DNA of 64,000 nucleotides from Molossus alvarezi (lineage: Eukaryota; Chordata; Mammalia; Chiroptera; Molossidae): positions 91,264,501-91,328,500 of the forward strand of contig CM073885.1 of NCBI GenBank assembly GCA_037176705.1, read 5' to 3'. Of this stretch, positions 47,081 to 59,204 are shown in pieces. The notes beneath the pieces are model-generated. The model saw only the letters and a program-made list of their open reading frames with translations. It ran no database searches and was not told where the DNA came from. The position numbers were made by a program, and so were the translations under genes. The number at the start of each line of letters is the position of its first letter. Position 1 is the first letter of the stretch.

Positions 47081-49274
47081 CATTTTAGATTTATTCTTCA
47101 GTTCAGGGTCATATCAGATGAAACTCTCTTCCTTCTTTCCCTCACTTCGCAAAAGATGAACATAAGGATAGTGGGGGCTTCTACCTACACATACAGAAAT
47201 AAAGAATAAATCCTTATTGAATGCTGTTATTCCCAGTAGCATGGTATGCAGTGCCTAAGAAACAATGTATGTTGGCTCCATTGTCTTTCTCTCCAAAGAG
47301 AATTTCTAGAATGTCTAAGCTTCCTCTGAAATATTTGAGTGGGTGCTTCATCTAATTCTGTTTCTCTGCACCATTCTGCTAAGAGTTTGGCTGCAACCAT
47401 GAGATGTCATTTGGCTCACGGCTGCAGTATAATTTGATTCAGGTGCAGCTGGTTCCTGACATCATTCAATAATCTATATGATTTATATGATTAAGGCCTA
47501 GATCATGTGCTGGCCTTAATCATATAAAAAAGCAGTAGTATATTAGCTAGGATATTTTTAGTAGCTTCAACAGGAATCAATATAAGAGTAGATTATAGAA
47601 GAGAAGATATTTATTACATTCTCATAGAGAAATTTGACCTGGAAAGTAGTTCATAAAACCACTTATCTTACTTTTCCTACCTGTTCCATGCTTAAGTCAG
47701 TGGCAAGATGTTTCTTCTATGACCACAGCTAAGAAGTAATACATATATTTTTTGTTGTTGTCATATCTCATTGGGCAGCACTTAGTCACATGGCCATAAC
47801 TAGCAGCAAAGGAAGCAGGAAAATGTGATCTCAACTTGGGCAGTGATATGACTTGCTAAAATTTTATTTTTGTTTCTATTACAACGTGTTATATGGTGAA
47901 GAGTATGAAATGACTATTGGGGTATTATTAGTAATCTCAGCCATTATCTGCAACATGAATGGACTCACTGTTGATTAATCAAGCACACACAAAGAGTCCA
48001 AAAAAAGTTTACATCAGTCCTTTATTTCAGATCCAAGTGGCAAAAGCCAAACAGACTTTATAAAGTTATGGATTTTCATAGTAGAATTTCTCCTCTGTTT
48101 AATTTATCTTTATGGTTTATCTGTGTCGTTAATCCTGGACTCTCAGTGAAATCCATAGTGTACTCTCCAGGACTTTTCTCTTGTTCTCTCCTTTTGGCTC
48201 TTTCCTTCATCCACGACACCTTGAACCTATTGAATACTTTCACTGTCTGTTATTCAATGTTCCGCCTCTCTTTCTGTCCTGCATGTGGAGTGTCAAAGCT
48301 CTTGTACTTCTTTACTTTGCTACTAAATAACAAATGAGGTGCTAGTATTCCAAAAGGGGAAGGGGGTGGAGAAGGAAGCACTCATGATAATTTGGCTTCG
48401 GTCTGCTATCTAAAAGACAAGATCTTTTTACTGCCTAAACTATCCTTCTATTTCCCTGTTTATAGTAACTTTTTATGCTTAAAGACTTTGTCTTTCTCAT
48501 AATCCTGACTTATTTCAAAAGACTCATTTCTATTACATTAGCCTCTAGGGGAACTAACATCTAGGAAGAGGGAGGGAGGATTATAATCTCAGGTCTTTAA
48601 CTAATGTGATGATTTTAAGAAATTCATTTGTTCTAGATTTTGTTAATAAGCCTTCAGCTCAGGATTGAAATAGTATCAAATTGCACAAGACCCATCTTAT
48701 ACATGTTTTGTTGTTGTTGTTTGTCTCTTTTCAATATTAGTCACTTTCGCATGAATCTTTTTCTCTCATTCTAATTTTTTTTTTAACATTCCTCTTTTTT
48801 GCCATTTCCTTTAAGGCACACTGTTGATTTCATCACTTGTCTAGTTTAGTCTTTATTTCAAAGGTATTTTTTTCTTTTACCTCTATTTCCTGAGTTCATT
48901 CACACATTTCTGAACATGTGTAATCTGATTTTTATTTTCTTTTAAGTAGTGTAACATTTTCTTGATATCTTTTAGCACATTTTCAAATGAGATTTTAGTT
49001 TCATCCTATTTTGTGAGCTTATCTTTCTGCTGTGGGATATTATTCTGCTCCTTATTCTTTTTTTCTGTATAATACCTTTGCATGGAATTTGATGTTGTTT
49101 ATTTTATGTCTCTCCTTTTTATATGAAATTAATTTGCCAAAGTTCTAAAATGAGGTGGTATTCAAGAAAGCTTTCTAACATCATAGAGCTTATCTTACTG
49201 CATGTGTAGTGTTCAGAAATAGGCTAATTTGATTTCTCGGATTTTCGGACTACGTTTTCTTCATTTTTTTGGTC
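47081..49274. other. Unique sequence with a perfect hairpin
   Basis: Contains the inverted repeat at 47482-47528. The T-rich 48700-49270 part may be an old LINE-1/HAL1 remnant, but I could not confirm that. No gene seen. Confidence 0.4.
47482..47528. repeat. Perfect 17-bp inverted repeat, 13-base loop
   Basis: Left arm TTTATATGATTAAGGCC (47482-47498) and right arm GGCCTTAATCATATAAA (47512-47528) are exact reverse complements, separated by 13 bases. Confidence 0.95.
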
Positions 49275-49500
49275 TAGACTAGGCAGTGGTGAACTTTTTC
49301 TGTAAGGGGCTGGATAGTAAATATTTTAGCCTTTGAAGACTACCTATAGTCTCTGTCACAAATAACGACTCATCTCCACAGACAATACCTAAAGAAATTA
49401 TCATGGCTAGGTTCTAATAAGATATTACTTACGAAAACAAGTGGCAGGTTGGATTTTGCCCACAAGCCATTGTTTGCCTACCTCTGGTACAATTTGTCCA
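49275..49500 (+). mobile_element. Ancient hAT miniature element
   Basis: GCAGTGGTGAACTTTTTCTG, GGATAGTAAATATTTTAGCC, ACAAGTGGCAGGTTGGATTT and GTTTGCCTACCTCTGG match the well-known mammalian element in which 'TTGGCAAACTTTTTCTGTAAAGG' starts the sequence. I do not recall the exact library name. Confidence 0.65.
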
Positions 49501-49660
49501 GTAGAAATATCACAAGAGCCACAAATATAAGGCACATGCAATTTTAAATTTTTCGTAATCACATGAGAAAAAAGGTGAAATTAACTTAAGATGTTTTATG
49601 TAACCCAATATATCCAAAATGGGACTATTGGCTACTTTATAGAACGGCACAGATCTAGAC
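49500..49660 (+). mobile_element. Second ancient DNA-element fragment
   Basis: TTTGTCCAGTAGAAATATCA, GAGCCACAAATATAAG, TAACCCAATATATCCAAAAT and a terminal TGGCTACTTTATAGAACGGC match the common 'TGTCCAATAGAAATATAA' mammalian element, with an internal deletion. Confidence 0.6.
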
Positions 49661-50500
49661 ATTCTCTTTGCTCATCTGTGTCTTTGGTCCCTGTTCCTCT
49701 ACAACAGTTATTCTATTCCATTAAATATCCGCCCAGTGTGGCACCCTGTCCTGGAGTGAAGTCCTGATGGGTCAGTGAGTTGAGAGTTCATATAAGTTGT
49801 CCTGCCTCAGCCTCTCAGACTCTTATTGTTGGCATCTTCTTTGACCTGGCTGTTCTTCTCAACATGCTATCCAGTGAAGACCTGATAGATATTGGAAGGC
49901 TCTCCTGTTCTCAGACATCCAGTTGCTTACATTGCTTTTTTATCTATCGTGCCTTGTGGTTGTTAATGGTTTGTCTCCTTTCACTTGTTTGGAGTCTGTG
50001 GGATCTTTTTGCATCTAGTTTTGTTTGTCTGTCTTCTTTTTACTTGTATTGCTTTCTCCTATATTTTCCCATCATCCCTAATTCTATTCTCATCTCTCTC
50101 CATAATGTAACCTCTTTAAGTCTTGGTAAACAGAAATAAAAAATAAATACTATGAATCCTGTCCCCTCATAGTAATGTTCTGAGGAGCATAGGTAATCAC
50201 GTCTGTGAAAGTACTGCAAACCCTAAACTGTTAGACAAATGCAGGAAAAGTAAAGTTATCAAATTCTAAAAGAGAAAAAGCTGCCAGAAGAGTAAAATCA
50301 AGCATCCTTGGTACAGGACTTTCTATACTTTAGATGCCTATTCTCTTTTTTCCTAAAATTATAGATCTAAAAAAGAAAATAAAATAAACAAACTGTTGTT
50401 TACCTACAGAACTTTTTAAGAATAAGATTTTGAAAGTGGCATGTAAATCTCTCTGTCTCTCTCTCAACACACACACATTATAAGTGAAAGAGCAAAAAAT
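49661..50500. other. Unique sequence
   Basis: A 119-codon frame at 49780-50139 has no recognised domain; I treat it as chance. A CT/CA-rich stretch lies at about 50451-50478. Confidence 0.45.
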
Positions 50501-50509
50501 ACTTTTTCT

Positions 50510-50707
50510 GCCTGGCTGTTGTGGCCCATGCACCAACAGGTCGCCAGTTCATTTCTCGGTCAGGGCACATGCCCAGGATGTGGGCCCGATCACCAGTGGG
50601 AGGCATGCAGGAGGCGGCCAATTGATATTCTCTCTCATCAATATTTCTATCTCTCCTTCTCCCTTTCTCCCTCCCTAAAACTAATAAATTAAAAAAAAAT
50701 TTTAATG
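50510..50707 (+). mobile_element. VES SINE with internal head deletion
   Basis: CCTGGCTGTTGTGGCCCATGCACC lacks the roughly 20 bases that normally carry the A-box side of the head. The rest (TTCTCGGTCAGGGCACATGC, AGGCATGCAGGAGGCGGCC, CT-rich middle, A tail) is normal. Flanked by a 9-bp duplication ACTTTTTCT (50501-50509, 50708-50716). Confidence 0.92.
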
Positions 50708-50716
50708 ACTTTTTCT

Positions 50717-51522
50717 TCAGGGCAAAACAAGGTAAATAGACATTATAGGAAACTGGAATTCAAGAAAATGACATAGCATTCAAATATCTACTTAATAATA
50801 CTGATTCCTTACCTTGATTTTGCAGCAATAAAGGCCATACCCAATTATCTTAAAGTGTGATATAAAATTTTTGTAACAGTAATTTAAGTTTAATTCAGTT
50901 CCATTAGAAATTAAGTGTAATAAAGCCCTTCCTGTTTTGTGGGAAGGTCAAAACCAAAGAGTGGCATCACTCAAATGCTATTTTGATTAAAATCATTCTG
51001 TAATTTGTGAAACTTCCATTTCATTTTGCTTTTTATCGTTCCTGTTTATTTGTTTAGGGAAGAAAGCAAGGAAGTTAACCATATTTCAGTTAGGTCAAAT
51101 TTTTATGAAAAGGATCCCATCAGCCACCCTGGGGGTTTAAGCCCTCGTGTTTACCTGGTAAGATTTTCAGAGAGAATAGTCTCTCCTTTAGTTCTTCCGT
51201 AAGATGCCAAGGACACATGATAAAACATGAACCAATGCTCCTTCTAAGCTTCAGCTAAGTCAGCTAGTGAGACACAATTTCAGGTCCCCAAGACTTTCTA
51301 AGGCACAGGTTCACCTTAGAGGTTCATATCCTGTCGTCTAGCGAGAGCTGTGAGCAAAGGTTGCATTTCTATATTCTACTTTAGAGCGGAATAAATAAAT
51401 GGGTCTCACAAATGGACCCTGATTTAATGGAACAGAAGTGTGAAGACTTTGAAAACAGTATCTTGGTCAATTTCTAATGTTAATTGTTATTTGTATTTAT
51501 TTTAGACAGTAAAGATTAAAAT
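50717..51522. other. Unique sequence
   Basis: No gene or repeat recognised. Confidence 0.45.
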
Positions 51523-51540
51523 TTTTTAAAAACTGGAACT

Positions 51541-51799
51541 CCTGCCCTGGCAGGTTGCTCAGTGGTTAGAGCCTTGGCCTGATGACCAAAGAGTCTTGGG
51601 TTCTATTCCGGCCAAGGCCACACACCTTGGTAGCAGTTCTGTCCCTGGCCCTGGTTGCGTTGTGCAGGAGTCAGCCAGTCTCACATCCATATTTCTCTCA
51701 CTATCTCTTTCTCTCTGTCTTTCCCTTCCACTCTATCTGAAGGTAAATGGAAAAACATCCTCAAGTAGGGATTTGAGGAAAAAGAAAGAAATACATAAA
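51541..51799 (+). mobile_element. VES SINE, diverged
   Basis: CCTGCCCTGGCAGGTTGCTCAG head, GGTTCTATTCCGGCCAAGG B-box region, CT-rich middle. Flanked by an exact 18-bp duplication TTTTTAAAAACTGGAACT (51523-51540, 51800-51817), unusually well kept for a SINE this diverged. Confidence 0.93.
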
Positions 51800-51817
51800 T
51801 TTTTAAAAACTGGAACT

Positions 51818-54800
51818 TCATTTTACATTCTTTAGGAAAGAACTTTCTTTTATCCATTTCTTCAGTGCTCATGGGAGCTAATTATATAAGTCATTGAAAA
51901 ATATGGGGTGTTGACTCCAATTCCAAAATTTTCAGAGATTTGATATATGTGGTTATACTTTCAGAATATATCTGTAGCATAAAATCTAAAATTTAGAGTG
52001 TATTTAACATCAGAGAGCTAAGGGAATGAAAAATAGTAAATATGTATATCAGCAGTGTGTGTGTTTTAAAGCATTTCAAAACATTTAATACCAGAGCTCA
52101 GATGATATATTACTCATGCCTTTATTACAAAAAGTGATCATATCATAGAGGCAGCACACACACTATGAGATTTGGTAGTTGCCATGGTAACTATATATTT
52201 TTTCCTGTACAGAAGAATAAATAGCTACACACATTCTTTGCATTTTATTGAGCTGGTAATTTTCAGTGCCTTTAAAGATAGCGTGCTTATTTATTTTTTA
52301 AATTCAAATTTGAATATACCCATTTTCATTCTTTTGAGTCTAATAAAACAAAGAGAGTTATTTGCTTTGTACTTATTCTTGTTGTTGTTGTTGGAAAGCA
52401 TTATAAAAAAGTGTAATATTTCCAAGTTATTTTCTGGTACTTAGGGACTAAATAGTTGTTTTTTAAAAAAATTTTTTAATGAAATATGTTAGGTTACTCA
52501 TAAGTAAAGTATTTATATAACAAACGCTTAAATAGTTTTTATTCTGGACCAGACTATTTTCTAAGACTTTATAAATGTTCATTTATTTAACCTTATTTCA
52601 TAAAAACATAATATCTTCCTTTCAGTGTGCCTCTCTCTGTAGACCAATAGTAATAGTCTAACTGAGTGAAGAAGAGAGAGAAAAATCAATTCTTTGATAT
52701 CTCTTTTTTTGGGTGACTTCTCTTTCTGAGTGCAAAATAAGGTATTCAATATAGAGCAGTAGAATATCAAATTTAAATAAAATGGAAAAATATTGGGTAA
52801 AATATATTTTGTTTCCTCTGAAATAACACACTCATTTTTATCCCTCTTCCCAAATGACCCTGTTATCATTCACAATACCTACTAACTCTATTTTGAGATT
52901 TGATCTCTTTTTTTTTTCTTTTTCTTTTATATGGCTTTTGTTTCCCTCTACCTAGCTCATTTTTGAAAGCTTATATTAGCCCTGAGTTATCTTTCTGGCA
53001 ATTGGTATTCTCCTAAAGTCTGAGCATAGTTCTTCTTCAATGACCATTACTTGCATTTAATTTTTTTCATTTAAAAGTCTTCAAAATATAAAAGAGTTGA
53101 GAGGGAAAACAAACCCATTGTATCATAATCTAAGAAAAAGTGTTGTCACCATTTTAAATAAGTGCATTTATTTACATACTGTTTGTTATACATTATACTG
53201 TGTATGCAACTTATTTTGCTTTATTTAAATAACATCATATTACCAAAATTTTATCTCTGCATAAATGCATTTAATAGTTCCATGGTATGTTCTTACCACT
53301 GTTTGCTTATCCATTCCCTTATGGTTGGAAATGTTCATTTCTTTGAATTCTGTTCCATTACATATAATGTTTCTGTGAATGCTTTTACTCATAAGGCTTG
53401 TTTTATTTTTCATGATTTTAAGCATAGATTCCCAAACATAAAATTTAAGGATTCAGATATTCTGAATCCAAGTTCATAGTGTTTTGAGATCATAAATTAG
53501 ATGAAGCAAGGATCAATTAAAACAGAGAGAAGTATCAGAGCTACAATTATTACAGCTCAAACCTTATGCCCTTTCATCTTCCAAACAGCATACGTTCTTT
53601 GTGGAAGTCCCAGAAGCAGGATTCAACCTCAAGGAATCTGGGACAACTATTTTGTTTTACCGGGTTCACCTCTATCCAGTGATGTTCAACTTTGAATGAG
53701 AAAATCTATTATGAGCACAAAATTGTTGCAAGCATAAGTGAGATAATAAATCTAAAAATTGCACAAGAACTCTACAGTGCATTCAGAAATCAGGTATGTA
53801 GCAAAACTGAAGTAAGAAGAAATAAAGTAACTGATTGAAAATGTGATTAAAATAGAATGCAAGCCCAGGAGAAAAGCATACAAATGAACACCACCAATGG
53901 GACACACAAGCCCTGCTTGCTGGCCTGTCTGAAACACCAATTGCATCCATGATTTAATGAAATGTTTCTGTCCTTGACTTTTCTCACTGTCCCTTCAACC
54001 TCCTCCCCCTAATTGAAACCTGGATTTATCCTCCAACAACACTACCGTCATATTTCCAATGGCACCTACTTAGAGTTCCCTGACTCATAAAGACAATGCT
54101 GGGGTTAAAAACCCTGCAACTGCCATGTAATTTACATACATCATGCTGTGATTTTCACTGAAACAACTACACATTATTTCTTATCATTACCTAGAAATGC
54201 TTCACTTTCTAATCTAATGCTTCCATTATTTGTATTTAATAAATGTAGCATCTGAATATCATATAAATTCAAAGCATATCAACGTTTGCAAAATGAAATT
54301 ATATGTCAAACTTCTTCCTCTTTCTTTAAGGTTCCAATCTGCCTGAGAAAAATTGGAATCTCAGCAAATGATTTTGTTTTCTTTTAGAATAATCATATAG
54401 AAATCTTTTAGTTTCTTTCTTCTTTACTTCCAGTGTTTCTATATGTATAATGATCTATGACCATTCATTTATAAATATACATATAAATATAAAAGTATTA
54501 TATATATGTATATATTTACTTAAACAAGCTCTCTACTTTATTTTCAAAATTAGCTCTTTCCATTTCTCCATCCATCTGGAGACTCTAAGCAAATATTTCT
54601 GCTTTCTCTCATTAAAAATAAAAATACTTCCTTTAAGATGCTTCCTCTCTCAGCCTATAAACATATCGAGTTTCTAATATCTTGTACATGCTACATTGGC
54701 CTTGATTTCACTCAAAACATTAATATCTCCTTTTCCTATCTCTTGCATAGGAATTTTATTGGTTTTTATTCCAGCATTCTTTCCCTCATTTCATGTGGTA

Positions 54801-55021
54801 ACAATACTTCCCTCTTTTTATAGAAATGTGTTCTCCTGTGTATGTGGTTTTGGTTAAGCTACCAAAGAGGTGAGTACTGGACATACCTGAAAAATATCAC
54901 ATAAAATCATCTGGATATAGAGATTAATCCAGGGATAGGTATGTGAACCAACTAGGCTGAATCTGAGTTTTTCTGTGCAATTATTTTATGGTGAGCTTAG
55001 CGTTGTCAGAAGTCACTCACC

Positions 55022-55054
<33 letters not shown>

Positions 55055-55430
55055 TCAAAGATAAATATATTATGAACTTGTTTATATCACTTGGTGAGGA
55101 TATGCCTCAACCAGGTACAGAGGTACAGCATACCTTTTTTTTTTTTTTAATGCAAGTTTAGGTTTGTTTTCTCTAACTTGTAATCAACATTTTTCTGAAT
55201 TGTATATTTTACTTCCTGGTAACTGAATCTGTGCTCTCATTAGTCAGCTGAAATTGTTTCTAGAAGTTTTAATTGCTATTTAAATTTCTCTTCATAGTCA
55301 TGATTGTAAGCGCCCATGTTAGTTGACCATGTTGGCAACATTTCTCTATCACTTTACATATTTGAAGCTGAAAATGACTTTTTTCTAGGGAATTAAATGC
55401 TTCAAAATTGTTAGAAGACCAGTGGAGTAG
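51818..55430. other. Unique sequence with short simple repeats
   Basis: Contains AT-rich runs near 54470-54520, a (GA)n run at 55027-55054 and a poly-T at 55136-55149. No gene recognised in about 3.6 kb. Confidence 0.45.
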
Positions 55431-55815
55431 AATTCAGGGGCCCGCCTCTGCATCATTGGTTTGAAAGGCATCCCATTGCACTTTGATGCAGATGTCAGGA
55501 ATCTGCAGCTGCTACTGCCACTCTTAACACTGCCGCAGCTGCAAAGACCTCACACCCCAAGGCTGGCACCGGGACCCTGGAGCTTGGGGTCTACCCATGT
55601 CTTATTAGCCACCAGTCACAGGAAGATGACCTCTGCCTCTCTTCCACCTTTTAGATATTAACTAAGAGCACCTGAGAGAATATAAGTCACATCCAGAGAT
55701 CCAGTTGCCAGGGAACTTAGGAAATACAGATTTAAAATCTATAGCTATACAAAAAGAATGAGGGCAAAATGGACATTGAAATACCCAGTCTGAGAAGGTA
55801 TTAGTGTGTTTCCAA
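55431..55815. other. GC-richer unassigned block upstream of RBX1 pseudogene
   Basis: Contains CTGCAGCTGCTACTGCC and GGCACCGGGACCCTGG. It does not look like RBX1 mRNA, a SINE or LINE-1. A long minus-strand frame (55662-56129) crosses into the pseudogene antisense strand and is taken as chance. Confidence 0.4.
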
Positions 55816-56306
55816 AACAACGGCAGCGACAATGTGGATACCCCGAGTTGCACCAACAGCGGCAGAAGCTCTTTAAAGTGAAAACATGGAATGCAGTAGC
55901 CCTCTGGGCCTGGGACCCTGTGGCAGATAACTGTGTCATCTGCAGAAACCACAATGTGGATCTTTGCAGAGAATGTCAGGCTTACCGTGCGACTGCCACC
56001 CCTGAAGAGTGCACCGTTGTGTCGGGAGTCTGGAATCATGCTTTTCACTTCCTCTGCACCTCTCGCTGGCTCAAAACACAGCAGGTGTGCCTGCTGAACA
56101 CAGAGTGGGAATTCCAAAAGGATGGGCATTAGCGAGAGAGTATTCTTCCATCAAGTTCACCTCTTTTGTTATTCATGTAATGACTTGCCCTCCTACTACT
56201 TGATTAGAAATTAGAACGAGGTGTTTTCTGTTTTGTCTTTTCATTTTGTTGTTCCTGCAGTCCTATAGTGTTCTGTGTCAAATAAAATACAGTTGGATTC
56301 TAGAAC
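55816..56306 (+). pseudogene. RBX1P: RBX1 processed pseudogene
   Basis: Intronless copy of the mRNA for RBX1, the RING-H2 subunit of cullin-RING ubiquitin ligases. Homology starts around GGATACCCCGAG (55833), continues as [34 protein letters not shown] and WEFQK, and ends with the TAG at 56130-56132. A 3' UTR follows, with AATAAA at 56281-56286 and an (AAC)n-modified A tail after 56306. The family protein has 108 residues. The N-terminal part has lost the start ATG and has small deletions (one base near 55825 and seven bases near 55860). Three zinc ligands are changed: Cys75 to Trp, His82 to Leu and Asp97 to Asn (human numbering). The RING fold would fail even if it were translated. No promoter is visible. 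The target duplication was not found with confidence. The parent gene is elsewhere in the genome. Confidence 0.93.
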
Positions 56307-56599
56307 AACAACAACAACAAAACCCCCAAATTAATAGATTTTCTCACAATTGCCTATTTCCTGTTAATATGTGGCACCAACATTTCTGTCCCTCTTCATC
56401 TCAAGTACTTTCTATTTAGTCTATTTCACTGTTTAATTTTTTCTGTGCCCAATAACAGCAGGGATATCCAGAGTTCTCTCTCTTGACTTTCCCCTCTTTT
56501 TCTCATTACTGTCTCCATACACTAGTCAAATGTTATTTCTCTGCATATTTTTCTCACGTTGACTAAACTCCATAGCTACAGGATGAGTCATAGATAAAT

Positions 56600-56641
56600 A
56601 TATGTATATGTATATGTGTGTGTGTATATATATATATATAT
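56600..56641 (+). repeat. (TATG)n(TG)n(TA)n microsatellite
   Basis: Compound TATATG, TG and TA run. Confidence 0.93.
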
Positions 56642-57907
56642 GGAATAAATTTTTTAAAGTAGAGGGGACTAAACAGAGGGATCTGAACCTAATGATGGGT
56701 AAACTCTTCAAGAGACTCAGTTCTAAATATGCTTATAACTCTAAGTCCAAATTAGTAACTTAAAAAAAATACAAAGAAAGCATGAATGGATAAAGATATA
56801 AAATACATTTATTTTATCATTTGGAATTCTTTGGGCTACAAGTAATCAAATAGACAATCCAAATTGAATTAAATGTGAAGATGTGTGTAATCTTGTGTAA
56901 CAAAATATCTAGAGGGAAACTGTTTTAAGGTCAATTTATGGCCTAATGATATCATCAAAGAACCAGAGGCTTTTTATCTTTCCACTCTGCCAACTTTAGT
57001 CTATCAGGTATTATAGGCAGGCACAACCATGCCCATTGAATTTTTATGGAGCAAAACTTTTCCACAAAGCCATTAGGAGCCATCCAAATTCCATTGGCCA
57101 GGGTTAAATTACATGCCCATGACCTACCACAAAGAAGGCTGGGAAAGTGAATATTTATATTTGTATATTGGAAGGCAGACTATTATAGCAAGAAGGCAGA
57201 GGTGCTATTGGGCAGGAAATAATAGAGCCTCCCACTCTATTAAAATGTTTAAATTATATGAAATCAGGATGCAAATGCTGTGAGTGACAAATTCTGTACA
57301 AAATGCTTAAATAATCTTGAGCAATGGACTCCATCCTACATAAATCATTGCAAAACCTGCATTTGGAACCTAAACCTAATTTTGTTTGGTCAAATACAAG
57401 TAGTATACAAAATACAAATCACAAGGAAAAGACCTGGGTTATTAATCTGCAATAAGAACCCACAAGTAAAAAATATCATGGAGCTGTCAAAAAAGTGAAT
57501 TTAACCTTGGGGGACAATGACAGAGGTTTTATAAAAGGGTGAACCAATTTTTCTGGATTATGAACAGAGCTGACAAGGTATTTGAATGTGTGTGAGAAGG
57601 TATTGATAAATTAGACTATATATAGAATAGACCAAGAGGACTGCCGTTTAGTTTGAGGAGCTTGAAAAGCTTTGCCTGGGGAAGAAAAGTCATGGCCATA
57701 TCTTATGCCAGCCTTAAGTATTCTAAGTGTTCTTCTAGGGCCAATCTCCAAGTATCTCATTTACATTTGCAAATCCATAGAGAGAGAAGTATCAAATTTA
57801 TTTATGTAGCCTACTACTTTAGAAACTCATTTTATTTATTTGTGAATATAGTTCTCTGTTCTTTTCCCCATGTCAGTTTAGACTCCCATTTATTTCTTAA
57901 AAAAAAA

Positions 57908-58013
57908 AATATATATATATATATGTATGTGTGTATATACACACACACATACATATATATACACACACATATGTGTGTATATCTTATATATTATATATTT
58001 ATTATATATTTTC
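57908..58013 (+). repeat. Compound (TA)n/(TG)n/(CA)n microsatellite
   Basis: Alternating purine-pyrimidine tract that switches TA, TG, CA, TA, CA, TG, TA. The TG and CA blocks face each other, so the tract is nearly palindromic and could extrude as a cruciform or adopt Z-DNA. Confidence 0.9.
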
Positions 58014-58255
58014 ATTTTTTTCCTCAGTTATTTCTTTATTCCTATTTTACATCTACTTTTTCCTTTTTCTCATCTTCTGTCCTGTTCACTTCCTTTCTTC
58101 CTTTCTTTGCCTCTATGCTTCTAATTAAGTTGGTTCTCTCCATTTTTCTTAACTCATTTTAATACTCTCTTGTTTTTTTTCTTTTATTTTTTTTCTGGAA
58201 CTGAAGGTGAGGTGTTTTCCTTGCCACTGGTTGGACTATGGACTATGCATCCTTC

Positions 58256-58500
58256 AGAGTAGTAGTTCTCAACAGGAGTTATTTTTTACCCCCATGGGAC
58301 ATTTGGCAATTTCTAGAAAAATTTTTTTTTAATTATAGCACCTGGGAAGGGGGAGGGGAATGCTACCGGCACTAGTGGTAGAGGTGAGGATGGCTGCTAA
58401 ACTAATACACAGGACAGCACCTCGCAGCAGAATCTGTTATGATTATTCAGAGGTTCAGAATTATTTGGCTCAAATGTCAGTAGTGCCCAGGAGAAAAAAC
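58256..58500 (+). mobile_element. MER20 (hAT miniature element)
   Basis: AGTAGTTCTCAACAGGAGTT, CATGGGACATTTGGCAATTT, GATGGCTGCTAAACTAATAC, CAGGACAGCACC and GTCAGTAGTGCCCAGG, in MER20 order. The far end is abutted by a SINE. Confidence 0.8.
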
Positions 58501-58505
58501 AACTA

Positions 58506-58741
58506 TTTATTTTTAATTTATTTATCCTCACCCGAGGATATTTTTTATCTTCATGTAGAGAGAGAGGGAGAGAGAGAGAAACATCAACATGAGAGACACA
58601 CAATGATTGGTTGCCTCCCTCATGACCCCAACCAGGGCTGGAACAAACTGCAACCAAGGTACGAGCCCTTGGCTGAAATCGAACCCGGGACTCATTGGTT
58701 CCCAGGCCAACACTCTACCACTGAGACAAACTGGCCGGGGC
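58506..58741 (-). mobile_element. VES SINE at the end of MER20
   Basis: T-rich tail, ATCCTCACCCGAGGATATTT, GAGA block, GACCCCAACCAGGGCTGG and inverted head ending AAACTGGCCGGGGC. Possible short duplication (AGAAAAAACAAC versus AGAAATAACTC). Confidence 0.9.
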
Positions 58742-58939
58742 AAGAAATAACTCTTTACAACAAGACATTGATTCTATGGTTATGGAATTGCTAGAAAGAA
58801 GAAAGTATTTGCTTTTAAAAGGGTGGCCTCTTTATGTGTATAACAATAACTTTGTATATAGTGTTTCCTAATACCACAATTGCGAAGTGGATAAAGTTAT
58901 TGCAGAGTTATAGGTTGGGTTTGCATCAAATAGAACTTG

Positions 58940-59080
58940 ACATGCTTTGTCTTTCTTCTGTCACTTGAATATAAACTCATTAAGGGTGGAGCTTTTAGTT
59001 ATTCTTATAGTTCACTGATGGATGGCACATAGTAAGCACTCAATAAGCATTCATTTTTGTAAAGAAATGAATGCCTAGGT
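58940..59080 (+). mobile_element. L2/MIR-type 3' end
   Basis: AATATAAACTCATTAAGGGTGG, TGGATGGCACATAGTAAGCA and CTCAATAAGCATTCATTTTT are the hallmark 3' sequence shared by L2 and related SINEs. Confidence 0.65.
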
Positions 59081-59204
59081 AGGGTTAAGTTATTCAAAAT
59101 TTAAAAATTATTTTGTCTTGGATAACTTTTTCCCATTGTTCCTTTTTTCCTTCCCTTTTTTTCTAAAGGCATTCATAATTTGTTTATTTCTTTTCTTTCT
59201 TAAT

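Larger units (their letters stand above)
56310..58255. other. Unique sequence with AT/GT microsatellites
   Basis: Holds two TA/TG-type microsatellites (56600-56641 and 57908-58013). A 169-codon frame at 57653-58162 runs straight through the second one and is not credible as a gene. Confidence 0.5.

Noticed and set aside
47482..47528. Hairpin as a microRNA precursor
   Set aside because: The 17-bp perfect stem is too short for a typical animal precursor, and the flanks do not extend the pairing.
49780..50139. 119-codon open frame with hydrophobic stretches
   Set aside because: No recognised domain, no conserved motif, and T-rich base composition explains the hydrophobic residues.
55662..56129. 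155-codon minus-strand frame
   Set aside because: Its left part is unassigned DNA and its right part is the antisense strand of the RBX1 pseudogene.
57653..58162. 169-codon open frame
   Set aside because: It runs through a TA/TG/CA microsatellite and T-rich low-complexity DNA; the protein is alternating Ile/Tyr/His/Thr then Phe-rich. No domain or gene structure.
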